64,000 nt of DNA, taken from assembly GCF_047663525.1 (NCBI RefSeq), contig NC_092612.1, positions 1,645,501 through 1,709,500 of the forward strand, in the 5' to 3' direction. The notes below the pieces were generated by a model. The model was given only the letters and a program-made list of their open reading frames with translations, had not been told where the DNA came from and did no database searches. The position numbers and the translations under genes were made by a program. This DNA is from Anas platyrhynchos (Eukaryota > Chordata > Aves > Anseriformes > Anatidae). Positions 27,201 to 39,000 of this stretch are shown piece by piece (position 1 is the first letter of the stretch; every line of letters begins with the position of its first letter).

Positions 27201-27950
27201 CACATCATGCTCAGCCCCAAAAAGCCCTCGTCCAGGGCGGGGGGCACAGGGCCGGGGGGATTAGTTCGTCAGTGGGGGACGCGAGCGAGGCAGCAGGCGC
27301 GAGGACGAAGGGAAGAGCTAGCCGAGGTGCGTGTTCTAGAAAGCTTTTAATTAATTCCCTTTATTAGTACCACTGTTAGTCAGAGGAGGGTTCGGGGCCT
27401 TCTTTTGATATATATATATCTTTTTTTTTTTTCATGGAAACAGTCATTAAAACACTTCACAGAAGTAGAAGAGAATTAAGTGCATGCGTAGCTCAGACCA
27501 ATTTGTTTGACAAATATGCGCTTCTCCGGACCTTTAACCTTCCCTTACCCAGCCGAAGAGAGGAGGAGAGAGAGAGAAAGAGAGAGGAAAGAGACAGACG
27601 GACGGACGGACGGACGGACAGAGGGAAGCACAGCGTGAAGGAAAGGCGTTGCTGTTGCCTAGTGCCAGCGCGCAGCCAGCAGCGCTGCCCCCAGCGCGAG
27701 GGCGGCGCGGTGCCGGGGGTCCCCGGCCGAGCTCGCCCCCGCCCCGAGGCTGGCACGCTCGGTGGGGAGGGCGGGCAGGGGGGCGGCCGTGCTGGGGGCC
27801 GGGTCCCCCAAGGGGGTCCCTGTTGGAGACACCCCGGGGACACCAGCACGGGGAGAGGTGAGGCCATCCCCGAGGGTCCCACCTGGTTCTCCGGGAACGG
27901 CTGGAAGGAAACCCTCCACGGTTGCAACAGAGGGCACGGGTCGCTCTTCC

Positions 27951-27981
<31 letters not shown>

Positions 27982-30900
27982 TTTCCTTCTCCTCCTCTTC
28001 TTCTTCTGAAGACGCAGCAGGGATCCCATGGGCAGTGCCCGGGGTTTGCGGCACAGCCTCGTGTCCCGTGGCTGGTGCGTCGCTGCCACCGGGCACCTCG
28101 GTGTGCCACGGGGTGACCACCGTCGCCTCCACCGCGGGGACCGTGCCCCCGTCCCCTGGGGCCACGGGCGAGGGGAGCCACAGGGCCCCCGACTGCTCCT
28201 CGCCATCCTCCTGCAGCTGCGAGGGGGGCAGCGGGGACGCCCCCCGGGGGCTTTCGGCCACGTCTCCGGACAGCTCGGCGTCCTCGGCACCCCCCGTGGC
28301 AGGGCCGGACCCGCGGCCGTGCGTCCCGGGGGCTGGCTCTTGGCTGTCTGTCGAGGTGGCAGAAGTGGCACGGGTCGGAGGTGTCACCCCGCTGTCCCCG
28401 TGCCCAGGTGGCCCGGGGCTCCTGGTGTGGGCCGGGCGCCCCACAGCTTCCCGCGGGCGGCTGGGGAGGCTCGAGGGGGCCGCGGGGGGCTGGGGCTGTT
28501 CATCGGGTGGCTCTGTGTCACCTGCTGAGGCCACCGCTGGGGACAGGGCATCGGAGGGTCCCTCAGCTCCTGCCGTGTCCGGCTCCGTGGGCTGGCCGGG
28601 GTCTCGCCGTCCCTCCAGGCTCTCTGCTGCGGTGTTCCTGGGGTCCCCACCCAGTGCGGAGCCCACAGCTGCTCCCTCTTCCCCTGCAAAGCGCAAAGAA
28701 GAATTGGGGTGAGACGCCTGCGCCCTCACCGGGTGCTTCAGGGATCTGGGAGGGAGACGCGGCACAAAGCTGCTCAGGGAGGCAGAAACAGCCCCAGGGT
28801 AACGGGATGCTTCCCCCTGCGAACCGGTGCCATGCTCCGGCTCGGCCACCTCGTGCTGCAGCACAGCAGGGTCGTGCTCAGCCCCTCGCCACCTCCTTTC
28901 CCTCCTCGGGCTCTTGGCGTGGCAAAAGCACCGGCCGGTGCCGACCCTGCCCAACGCACGGCGCTGCCTCGGCCACGACATCCCCGAGCCGGCAACGTGC
29001 GCACCGGAGACGTCGCCTGGCACCACTGCGCCGAGCCAGCCCAGCCCTGGGCGCACCCTGAGGGGGCAGAGGCGGCTCGGCCACCCCCGGGCACCTCGGG
29101 CGAGCTCCACGCCTGCATCCCTGCGGCTCCTATCGGCTCCCAAACCCTGAGCGCCGCGGCGGCCGCTCCACCTACCCGTGCGGGACGGCTCTCGCCCGGC
29201 CTCTGCGCACTTTCCACCCGTCCCTGTCGCCCCTTCCTCGTCTGCGGGGGACGGGCTCCCCGCTTTTGCACCGCAGCTAAGCGGGACGCCTGCCTCGGGG
29301 ACGGCCGGGGCCGTGGGGAAAGGGGCGGCGGAGGCTGGGTGACGTCCTCGAGCCGAGGACACGGAGGTAGCTAGCGGGGGGTGCCGGGCCCCCGGCCCTG
29401 GAGCATCTTCGGGGGCCAGGCTCGGCTTTTCCAGCTCAGCGTCAGCCGCGTCCTTAAAGAAAGGGACGGCGTAAATAGCCCCTCGCGACTCAATCTCCAC
29501 TTGCGCTTTGGGCAGCTGCAGCTCCTCCAGCTTTTCTGCCACTGTAACAATCTCCTGGAGGCCCTCGGGCTCTCCGGCTCCGTATTTTCCTGCGGCCTCA
29601 GGGATAGAGTTTGTCCCTTCTGTGGGCAGAAAGAAAGCGGGGTATTACTGCCTTGTCCTGGCCCCGCGGCGGCTGGGGACAACCTGGCACCCGCTCGGGG
29701 GGACCCGCTGCTCCTCGAGCCCCTCCGCAAAGGGCAGGATCAGGCCCCCCGTGATCAGCCCTGACCGAGCTGGCAGCTCCCGGGAGTTAGTGGGTTACGG
29801 GGACGGCGGCACAGCGCTGTGGGACGGCTCCATCCTGCCTAACCCTGCCCTCGGAGGCAACGGGATTCCCGCTGGGAGAGGGGGAAACTGAGGCACAGAG
29901 GCACGCGGCGGCCGCTTGATCCAGGAGAAGTCCCCATCCTGTGAGCCCCCACGGCCCTGAGGGGACCCTCGGGGAGGTGGGATGGGGAAGGTTCGGCAGG
30001 AGGGTGGCTTCGTCCCTCTGCCTGCTGTCCCTGTCCTCGCTCGTCCCCTCCTGGGGCACCGCAGGTGTCCCCCGGTGCGCAGGGTGCCCTCGGCACCCCA
30101 GCTGAGCCCACGGCTGCTACCCATGGGTTTCATTCCCTACCCACAGCCATGACGTGTGAGCCCAGGCAGGCTGCACCCTACAGCCCGCAGGGAGCCCCAA
30201 AATGCCCCCAGCAGCCACACGGGGCCAAACCGTGCCCACGCAGCCCCCTCAGCCCCAAGGCTGGGGCTGGTGGCACCGATCTGGGAGAGCCTCTGTCCCC
30301 CAGAGCTGACCCTGAGCTCGCGCAGAAGGACGGCACCACGGGGACGTCCCTGCCCTATCGCGATATAGCAGCATGCAGCGTTCAGACCAGCCCCACCGTG
30401 TCCCGATAGACTATTAGGATCATGCAGAGCGCCCGTCCTCCGTCACGATGCATGCAGCGCTGAGACCATGCGGGTTATCCCTCCCTAACCGAGCTCATGC
30501 AGGGCACCCCTGTCCCGGCTCCTCATGCACCACCGAGGCGGCACCGACAGCCCTGCTCCATCGCGACCCGGCGGCACGGAGAGCGCACGGGGGGACCCCC
30601 CTGCGAGGCTGCACCCCACAGCCCTGTCCGAACCCCTGCCCTGCGCCCCGGGGGTGCCCCGGTTACCTCGGAAGCAGTACGCATCGTATCTGCTCTGGGC
30701 ATCGGGGAACCCCGTCTGGTTGCGGAAGAGGAAGATGGTTTTGACGCCGGGCAGCGCCCCGCCGCAGCGCTCCCGGGGGGTGACGATGGGGTAGCGGACG
30801 CTGCCGTCGGCCAGCCAGCCGGGGCTGCAGGCGTCCAGCCCCGCGCTCCAGGCGGCGTAGAGCTGCCCCGGGCTCGCCAACGCCGCGCCCCGCGCCTGGC

Positions 30901-32822
30901 AGAGCTCCTCCGCCTCCTCCAGCGTGAACTTGTCTGGGGCCGTCTCCAAAAAGATCTCCCCTGCCAAGAGAGGAAGGAGGCGGGCGTCAGGAGAGGGGCT
31001 CGGGAACGCGGCTGGGGCTGCCACGCCGCTCAGGGCTGGGTGCGGGGGGCACGGTCTGTCCTTGCTGAGCATCCTGCTCTGCTTTCCCGAGCTGCCTGCG
31101 CTTTTCTGAAGCCCGCTGCAGACCCAAAGATTCCCAAAACCAAAATGTGACCGACGCGGGGGCTGCTGCTTCCACCTGGCACGCACGAGCAGCTCCGCAG
31201 CGGGGACGCAGCCCTAGGTCACCAGCGGTCCCCTGGCCACAAGAAGCATCAAAGCTTTGCTACAGTCACCTCTAAAAAGGACCACAGAGGAGCAAATCCT
31301 TGCCCTGCACGGAGCAAGACGCACGTGGCACATTTCTCAGAGGACCTGCAAGCCACCAGGGAGAGCCCAGGGAGCTGAGTGAGGCAAAACCACCCCAGAA
31401 ATGCTCCCACATGGGGAGCGGCACGGCAGCACCCAGCTCCCGCGCACACCGGAGCGCCCAAAGTCTCGGAGAGGCTTCAGAGACACGAGCAGTGCCTACA
31501 GCTTGGGGAAATTTCTGCCAGTCCTTGGCCCCGTGCGCTGGTGCCCGTCGGGTTGTGGGATGGGGGGGTTACGGGGCCGGGTTAGTGCGGGGCCGCAGGG
31601 AGGGGAAGGGCGCAGGGTTGGTGGGCACCTGGCAGGTCCTCGGCGTAGCAGTAGACGTCGTACATGTCCTCCGGGTCCACCACCCCGTAGTTCCTCACCC
31701 CGGGGAAGCCGTTCATGTCCCCGTAGCAAGCCTCGCGGGGCGTGTGGATGGGGTACCTGGGGCACGAGAGGAGAAAGGGGGCTGGCGATGGAAGGAGAGG
31801 CACAGGGGGGCCCCAGGAGGTGCCAAACGTGTGCTGGGGGTGCCAAACGTGTGCCGGGGGTGCCAAATGTGTGCCGGGGGTGCCAAATGTGTGCCGGGGG
31901 TGCCCACCTGACGGTCTGGTCGGCGATCCAGCCGGCATCGCACTGCTCGTAGCCGCCCAGGTAGGCAGCGTACAGCTGCTCGGGGGTGGCGATGCGGGCG
32001 CCGATCCTGGCACAAGCCTCCTGCGCCTGGGCGAAGGTGTAGGCGTAGCGCATGGAGCCCTCGCGGTAGTGAAACACAACCCCTGGGGGCAGGAGGGAGG
32101 CATGGGGTGGGTGAGGGGCTTTGCAGCAGCCCCCCACCCGCCTGGGCGCACCCACGCACGAAATGGGAGCCAAGGTGTGGATATCTGTGCCCCCAGCCCC
32201 CCAAAAAAACACCGCCTCTCCTCTGGGTACCTTTGACTCTGAGGTCGAGGATGTCGTGGCCGTCCTCGATGCCGTGCTGCACGTCGCAGCGGTAAATCCC
32301 CGAGTCGTTGGGGCGCAGCTCGGTGAGCAGCAGCGAGGCGTTGGTGTACCGCTGGTGGAAGATGGGCAGGGAGGCGCGGAGCCGATAGTCCTCGCTCACC
32401 TTCACCCTGTCCCCCCGGGCTACCAAGATCTCCACCTCCCTGCCCTCGGAGATGAAGGTCCACTTGACCCGGGGGGCGCCCAGCACCGCCCTGCGCCCGG
32501 CCGTGCCGGTGGTGGGCAGGGGCCCGAGGTAGGTGATGAGGCAGGGGATGGTGACGTCCCCCGCCAGCACGGCGTCCAGGGCAGGGTGCCGCGGGATGGA
32601 GACCTGCAGCGCCTTGAGGTCATCTGGGAGGGGAGAGGAGAGGAGATGTGAGAGGGGTCGGTGCGTGGAGACCCCCCCCCGGAGCCTGGTTATGGGGTAG
32701 GGGTAAGCGCAAGGCGCGGTGACGCCGTTACCTGTGCCATCTCCGGGGCCAAGCACCTCCGGGACCACCGCGGGGGTAAAGGCGCAGAGCAGCAGCAGCA
32801 GCAGCGGGAGGGCTGAGGCCAT
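24229..32822 (-). CDS. BCAN: Brevican core protein, secreted form (13 coding exons, 1009 aa)
   Basis: Brevican is a brain chondroitin-sulfate proteoglycan that binds hyaluronan through its N-terminus and matrix or cell-surface ligands through its C-terminus. Exons, transcript order: 32822-32732, 32623-32231, 32082-31908, 31756-31629, 30960-30667, 29619-29176, 28683-27883, 26102-25995, 25837-25679, 25258-25176, 24878-24734, 24545-24363, 24254-24229. Lengths of 175, 128, 294, 159, 83, 145 and 183 match lectican module exons. Domains: signal peptide; Ig V (31-161); two Link modules (162-360); acidic Glu-rich centre (361-775); EGF (776-811, [14 protein letters not shown]); C-type lectin (to about 940, [16 protein letters not shown]); Sushi (to about 1001); short tail LAQHPGD. 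The ADAMTS cleavage region EIE-SRGAIY (about 404/405) is kept, and Ser-Gly sites EEQSGA and GRGSGP could carry chondroitin sulfate. Human is 911 aa (recalled); the extra length is in the centre. Confidence 0.97.
25461..25548. repeat. TGTCCCTC-type tandem repeat in BCAN intron
   Basis: CTGTCCCT units with CTGTCCTT variants repeat through about 90 bases, in the intron between the first two lectin-domain exons. Confidence 0.85.
27360..27365 (-). terminator. BCAN: Intronic poly(A) signal (AATAAA) for short BCAN isoform
   Basis: AATAAA on the minus strand lies 294 bases past the alternative stop at 27659, inside the intron before the EGF exon. The stretch between is AT-rich and unlike the surrounding intron, as expected for a 3' UTR. 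Confidence 0.6.
27597..27619. repeat. (GACG)n / (ACGG)n microsatellite
   Basis: Five to six GGAC units follow a GA-rich tract, in the 3' UTR of the short BCAN isoform. Confidence 0.85.
27659..27882 (-). CDS. BCAN: Alternative read-through ending of BCAN, probable GPI-anchored isoform
   Basis: If the donor after exon 7 (CAG/GTGGGA, at 27882) is not used, the frame stays open for 74 more codons to TAG at 27659-27661, giving an 849-aa protein that lacks the EGF, lectin and Sushi modules. The extension is Pro/Gly/Ser/Thr-rich and ends in small residues (GASSAGD), a basic spacer and a short hydrophobic run ([12 protein letters not shown]). Mammalian brevican is known to have a GPI-anchored form made by reading through this same exon boundary. 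A minus-strand AATAAA about 300 bases further on would end the transcript. The hydrophobic tail is short for a GPI signal, so anchoring is likely but unproven. Confidence 0.65.
31821..31900. repeat. 20-bp minisatellite (4 copies) beside a BCAN splice donor
   Basis: Four tandem copies of TGCCAAACGTGTGCCGGGGG, with C/T variants at one or two positions, end five bases before the donor of BCAN exon 3 (31906-31907). The array makes up over half of this 151-base intron. Confidence 0.95.
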
Positions 32823-35800
32823 CCTGTGCCCTGCGAGGGGGAGGCAAAACCCAACAGAGGTGCTTAAAGTGGGGAGGAGAATTAAAACAGCCCTTCCCTG
32901 CGCGAGGGGGGCAACAAGGGCGAGGGCGAGACCTCGGCCCGCAGACCCCCGGGTCCTCTGGGGATGGCAGAGCCCAGCCTGGCCTTGGTGGCACGGAAAA
33001 TCTGAGCGCAGCCAGGCAGGAGGCGATGCCAGAGCCGGAGGCACCACTGTTAGAAACCTCAGGCAGGGTTTTAAGAACTGGTGTCGAGCAGGGATGAAGG
33101 AACGAGCCGCTGAGCCCCGGCGTGGGCAGCGAGTGCGCGTGCACACATGTGCCAGGGGGGATTTTCGGCGTGCCCACACGTCTGCGTGCCTCGCTGCACG
33201 TGTGCGTGCCCGTCCATGGGTGCACACGCGTGTTTGCATGTGCGCTTGTGCACGTGTGGGAGCGGGCTTTGGCCGGAGAGCTGCTGGGGGGGGATGCTGA
33301 GGGCGCACAAAAGCGCGGGGCAGAGGGGGAGGGACGGAGCAGGAGGGCTTCTCGTTGCCATTCAGCTCACGGCGGAGGTTCCCCGCGCTCAGGCTGGGAA
33401 AAGCGGGGCCGAGCAAAGCAGTCATTATGTCCCGGGCCTCTCTCAAGGCTGCCTGGCACAAAGGGCTCTCCCCCGCCGGCTGGGGAGAGGCTCTGAAAGG
33501 AGAGCCCCGCCGCCGTCGCCAGCCCCGAGAAGCAGCCCCGGGGACGTTGGGGACGTCCCCGAGGGGCTCCGGCCACCCCGTGGCACCTCACAGCTGTGCG
33601 GAGAGGATGCGGAGAGGCCCCTGCGTGGCGCCTGGTGCTGTAGGGGGGCACGGCCCCGTTATCCTCACACCCTGCTGCAGAGCCACCTCGGGGCTCGGGG
33701 GGTTCCCCGGCTCCCCGTAACGGTGCCGCACCGGGACGGGAGCGCAGCGGCCCTGAGCCTCGGAGTGGTTTTGTAATTTACGAGCTCTTTGTGCCGAATC
33801 GATTTTGGCAGCCGCCGAAGGGGATTTTGGCACCGCCGCGGGGAGCTCTGGCCCAGGTCGCCGGCTGCCAGAGCCAGGCTGCCGGGAGGATGGCCTCGCT
33901 GCCCACAAACCGGGCTGCCGGGGTTCCCATGGGGCCGACGCGTCGGGAATTGGGTGTGAATACAGCGCGGGGACCAAGGACAGAGAGCCCAGCACCATGC
34001 CCCGAGCATAAATAACCCCTAGCACCATGCCCCATGCACATCCAGCCCCTAGCACCCCCCCCTCCCCATCACGACCTCCCCCAGAACCTGGCCGGCACTG
34101 CCAGAGCCAAGCCAGGGGCTTTTTTCGGCTGGGGCCGGATCATTTTGAATTCAGCCCCACGGCTCCGGAGCGAGGGACGATCCCCCCTGCCCGGGGACGG
34201 TGGCCGGGCTCCAGGACGGGGGCTGGCCGCCGTCCCCCAGGGTGGCGGAGCGAGGCAGGCTTTTGTCACCGGCTCCTTTTCTCCCCGTTCCCAAGGCGCC
34301 GCGGTGGCGTGAGCGGCGGCCGGAGCAGCCCACAAAGCCCCAGGGAAGAAATTCAAGGGATAAAAAAGTCGGCGGGGAGGCAGCGAGCCGGGGACACCGG
34401 GCGTCTGCTCCCCTCCTACGGCCGGGACGCTGCGGGTCCGAGGGGCTGGGGGATTAAACCTGGCCTCATCCTGCCCGCGGGGTCCCGTGGTGGCAGGAGA
34501 CTCTCAGGCGTCACCGTCTGAGGTTTGGGGTTTGAATCTTTTTTTTTTTTTTGCCACAAACGGAAAAATTTTTTAGCCCACACGTCAGGAAGGGGAAAGG
34601 CTGGGAGCAGCACCAGGGGCCGGTGGCCAAAAGGCTCGGCGGGCAGCGAGGGGGACTCGGGCACCCTCCAGGATCCCGGCCCCGCGGTGACAGCCGGGGG
34701 ACGGGGACGGCGACGAGATGCCCGCGTGCGCACGGCCGCCCTCCAATTCCATGGGAAACCGGGTGGAAAATGGAGCTGCAGCCTCCTTCGGGACGGGAGC
34801 GACCTTTCCATCCCTCTCCCCCCCGAGCCCAGCCCCGTTTTCGGATGCGGCGAAGCGCCGGAGACGCCGTGAGCGGGCACCCCGCGGCCGAGCCCCTTCC
34901 CCTCCCCGCCACCACCCTTTTTGGGGGGCTTTGTCCCCAGCTCTGTCCCCGCACGTGCTGGCTCCCAAGGTGCCCTGGCAGCCCGCAGCGAGGCAGCGCG
35001 GCGGAGCAGCGGCTTTCCAGGGATGCTCAGCTGCAGAATGAGTCAGCAGCCGCGGACGGAGCCTGGCCCCGCTCCAGCCTGGCCCCACGGCCCCACCGGC
35101 ACCGGGCTGCGGGCACCCCGATGGCCCCAGGCACGTGCCCAGTTTCCCCCATCCCCGTCCCATTCCCTTGCTGCAAAGCACTCCCGCACCCTGCACCGTC
35201 CTCTGCGCCCTGCTCGGCTGCTCGGGGGTCTCCAAGCGCCGAGCCCCCCCATTTGGGGTGGGCACTAGGGTCGCTTTCGGCGCAGGGGGTGCTGCGGGAA
35301 GCGCCCGGCAGCATCTTGGCAGCGGCCGCTGGCAGAGCCCAAAAGGCAGGAAGCAGGTGGGGAGGAAAAGGGGGGGTCCCTCCGGCTGCCGGAGATGCTC
35401 CCCCCCCCCCAAAAAAAAGTCTGTGTGGGCAAAAAGGGGTCCTTGTTGTAGGGTCAGGACGTGCCACTGAGGCTTGGGGAGGTTCCCGAGGTGGAGCCGA
35501 GGAGGGCAGCCCCCCCCTAGGGACCCCCCCAGGCACGCACGTGGAGGTTTTGTGCGCCCCCCCCTCTCCGCTGCAGGGCTCCGGTGGGGAAACTGAGGCA
35601 CAAAACGGGGCAGGAGCAGCGGGGGGGGGGGTGCCCCAGATTTTGGCGGTGCCGCCCGGCCCCTCAGCACCCTCCCTGGAGATGCTCCCTCGAAGATCGC
35701 GGCACGCCGAGGAAGGAGCCAGGCTCCCAGTTTGCCCAGTTCAACCCAGTCCCTGCAGAACAGCCCCAAAATCTCCTGAACACCCTCGTGCCATGGTGCA

Positions 35801-36154
35801 GGGGGTGGGCGAGGACCTGCCCGGAGGGGGCAGAAGCCCCCCCAGGGGGACCAGCAACAGGTTCTGGGTTTTGCCAGGGCTTTTTTTGGCTGGGGAGCAA
35901 CAAAAATTTGGTGGGATGGGGGCAAGGGGAGCTCTGCCCCCCCCCCTCAACTGGGGGATGCTCAAGGGCAGCGCCCTCACCCCGGGGTTTGCTCCGCCTG
36001 GGGAGGGGGCTTGCAGGAACCCCCCCCCATAGCCCTGGGTGCTCTGCGCGCACGCCCTGGGGCTGCCCGGTGGGGAAAATCCTTAAAAATGCTGCAAAAT
36101 GTTCCCCTTCTCCCCCCAGCCCCTCCCGTCCCCTTCGGGACACTGGCAGAGCCT

Positions 36155-36217
36155 GGAAAAAAAAAAAAAAGGAAAAAAAAGGAAAAAAAAAGAAAAAAAA
36201 AAGAAAAAAAAAAAGGA
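36155..36217 (+). repeat. A-rich tract (A-runs split by single G)
   Basis: Runs of 7-14 A separated by GG or G extend over about 60 bases. Confidence 0.9.
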
Positions 36218-37639
36218 AATCCCTGCGGTGCTGCAGCCACCCCCGGGGGGGCAACTTTGTCCCCCTGAGCCCCCGGGGAGACGCAGCCGGGCCCCTGCCC
36301 AGCTCCGTGCCTCAGTTTCCCCCCCTGGCACTGCCCTGACCGCAGCCTCCTTGGCACGAGGACCCGTGCGGAGGCTCTGCCACGGGGAGGGGACCCCAAA
36401 ATGGGGCGCTCGGGGGGCTGCGAGACCCCTGCCCCCCCCCCCTCCCCAAAGCCTCTTCTCCATCTCTGCTCGCAGGACCCCTCCCCGAGCCCTGCAGAGC
36501 CGCGCGGAGAAACTTGCAGAGCGCACACACGGTGCCAAGGACAAAGCAGGGACCGGAGCATCCCCACTTGGAGAGGGGGGGTTCACCCCCAAAACCTGCA
36601 CCCCCCCGGAGAAAGGAGCGAGCCCAGCCCCCCCAAACCCCCCTCGCTCTCCTCCGGCGCAGAGGTGAAGGGAGCTCTCCAAACCCCCCTCGCTCTCCGT
36701 AGCGCAATACGGCAGGCGCACCGCCCGGCTCCCCAGCGCCTTTGCCCGGCTCCCACCTTGCTCGCTGCTTTCGGGGGGGGGTCCGGGGGTCCGGCACGGG
36801 GCTGAGCTGCGGCTTCTCGGGGGCAGAGCTGGGCAGCAGGTTGGCAGCGGGGCTGGGAGCGAGCTGCACCGGGCATAAGTGCAGGGGGGGGAGAAGAGAG
36901 GAGCCCTCTGTGTGCGCGTGTGGCCGTGGCCGCGGCTCCTTTTTTTTTTTTTTTTTTCCTTCTTTTCCCTCCTCTTTCCCTCCTCCTTTTATATTTTATT
37001 CCTTCCCCTAATTAAAAAAAAAAAATAAATATATGTTACCGTGCTGGCAGGCGCCTCGTCCCTCCCCTTCCCTCCCTCCTGGCAATGCCAGCGCGGGACC
37101 CATGCGGCGGATGCGCCAGGCGGGCACGAGGTTTAACCCTGTGGATGCAAGGGGCCCCCCCAAACTGACCCCCCCCCAACCTCCCCACCACAGCCCCTCG
37201 TTTTTTGGGGTGTTTATCCCAATATTTGGGATTTTCAGCTGGATAGGGGAAGGGGCTGTGGGCAGGGGTCCCGGTGGCTGTGGTTTTGTCGTGCGCCCCC
37301 CACCCCGTGCCAACTCCATGTGTGGAGCAGGGGGGGGGTCCGGGGGGGGTCCTGGCACACGCCGTGCCTCAGTTTCCCCACCTGCAGCCCATGGCTCGCA
37401 GATTGCTCCCGGGGGGGTGCTTTAAGCTCGCCAAGCCCCAAATCCTCCCCACGGAGCAGGATGGGGGTGGGCTGCATTCGGGACCCTGGGTGCAGCCAGG
37501 ATCGGGGTCCCCCCCCCCCATTAGGGAGCCGAGCTCCAAACCGGAGCTTTTTTTAACCAGATCTCGCTCAAAACTTTCTCCGGCGTGCGGCATCCTCCAC
37601 CCCGGGGGGGCTGGCGCGGCGCCTGCCGGATAATTGCTC

Positions 37640-37710
37640 GGGTGAGTTTGCAGAAAGCCGCAGCTCCTGAGCAGAATTAATCACCCGTCGCCCTGGGAAA
37701 TAATTAGCAG
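37640..37710. promoter_or_regulatory. Candidate enhancer upstream of NES with homeodomain cores
   Basis: GATAATTGC, AATTAATCACC and AAATAATTAGC occur within 80 bases, against GC-rich flanks, about 2.7 kb upstream of NES. No coding potential is visible. Function is inferred from motif clustering only. Confidence 0.3.
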
Positions 37711-37769
37711 CGGCGGGGAAGGGCTCGGCAGCGAGGCGCACGGCGTGGTGGCACAGGGCTGGGATGGAT

Positions 37770-37832
37770 ACGGGACGGACACGGGGACAGACACAGGGAC
37801 GGGGACAGGGACAGACACGGGGACAGATGTCT
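37770..37832. repeat. GGGACAGACAC-type minisatellite
   Basis: About five imperfect copies of CGGGGACAGACACAGGGA-like units. Confidence 0.85.
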
Positions 37833-38306
37833 CAAGGGGTAGGGGTGACGCTGGGCCCCCCCACTGGATCCTTGTGGATCCTCGTGGCCATGAGCTCACA
37901 TCCTGCGCCCGGGATTTTGTGGCCGAAATCTCGGGAATGGGGGAAAGGCGAAGTGCCTGCTCAGCAAGGAGCCTTACCAGCCCTAATTGGGAACAAATGT
38001 TCCCCTCCAGCTCGCCAAAGAGGCTCCTCCACGCTGCGCCACGGGGCCACCGCGGTGTCCCCGGGGTGTCCTGGGGAGAGGGGACATCCCTGGGGACAGC
38101 CGGTGCCTGGGGGGGAGAGCGGTCAGCACAGGGTGGCAGCGGGGCACAACCCCTATCAGCCAGCAGAGAATCCCCATCCCCTGCCCTACAGGAGGTGGTG
38201 GGGCCCTTCCAGCCCTCCCCATCCCAAAAGTGACCCCGGACACCGGTGGTCCCCAGCTGCGTCCCCTTCGTGGTGAGGCTGGAAGCGTCCCCGTGCCCAG
38301 CTGTGC

Positions 38307-38340
38307 TTCCTCCTCCTCCTCCTCCTCCTCCTCCTCCTCT
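38307..38340 (+). repeat. (CTC)n microsatellite
   Basis: About 11 CTC triplets ending in a T-run. Confidence 0.95.
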
Positions 38341-38955
38341 TTTTTGGGTGGTGGCCCCCCCAAAACCTCCTGCCCCCCGCTGCCACCCCCAAGCACCCCG
38401 CAGAGGGAGGGACATCCCCGTCCCGGGGGGGGTGGGCAGACCCAGGGTACCCCACAGGGACAGGGATGTCCCCATTTAGGGCCAAATCCCAACCCCAAGC
38501 ATCGCCCAGGGATGTGGATGTTCCCTTCCTGGGGGCGTCACGACCCCAAGAACCCCCCAGGGACACCGATGTCCCCACCCCAAGCAGCTCCAGGCCCTGA
38601 GCACCCCTGGGGGGCACGCAGACCCCCCCCCAACCTGGGGCACCCTGCACACCACAGGGGTTTTGGGGTTTTGGGTTGTCCCACTGAGCCCTGCCAGATT
38701 GCCACGGGGACCAGGGGACGGGGGGCACAGCAGGGAAACCCACAGGAGAGCCTCGGGGAGGAAGAGGAGAGCGAGGGCAGGGAGGAAGGCCACGCTCCGA
38801 CCCCACGTCCCATGGGACCGACACCGGGGAGGCCCCGGAGGAGGAAAAATCTCAGCACGTCTGGCTGCAAATTAGGTGGAAAAACGACACTTTTGGGGAC
38901 CCCTGCGCCCCCCAGGCCATGGCACGGGGGCTGTGGGGTCCCAGCCAGCCCCTGG

Positions 38956-39000
38956 GTGGCTCCGGGTGGCTCCGGGTGGCTCCGGGTGGCTCCGGGTGGT
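38956..39000 (+). repeat. 10-bp minisatellite, unit TCCGGGTGGC
   Basis: Four consecutive near-perfect copies. Confidence 0.95.

Noticed and set aside
28684-29175. Open frame continuous through a BCAN intron (frame spanning 27659-29542)
   Set aside because: The in-frame openness is accidental. Composition changes abruptly, both ends have good splice sites in matching phase, and the translated intron has no acidic lectican character.
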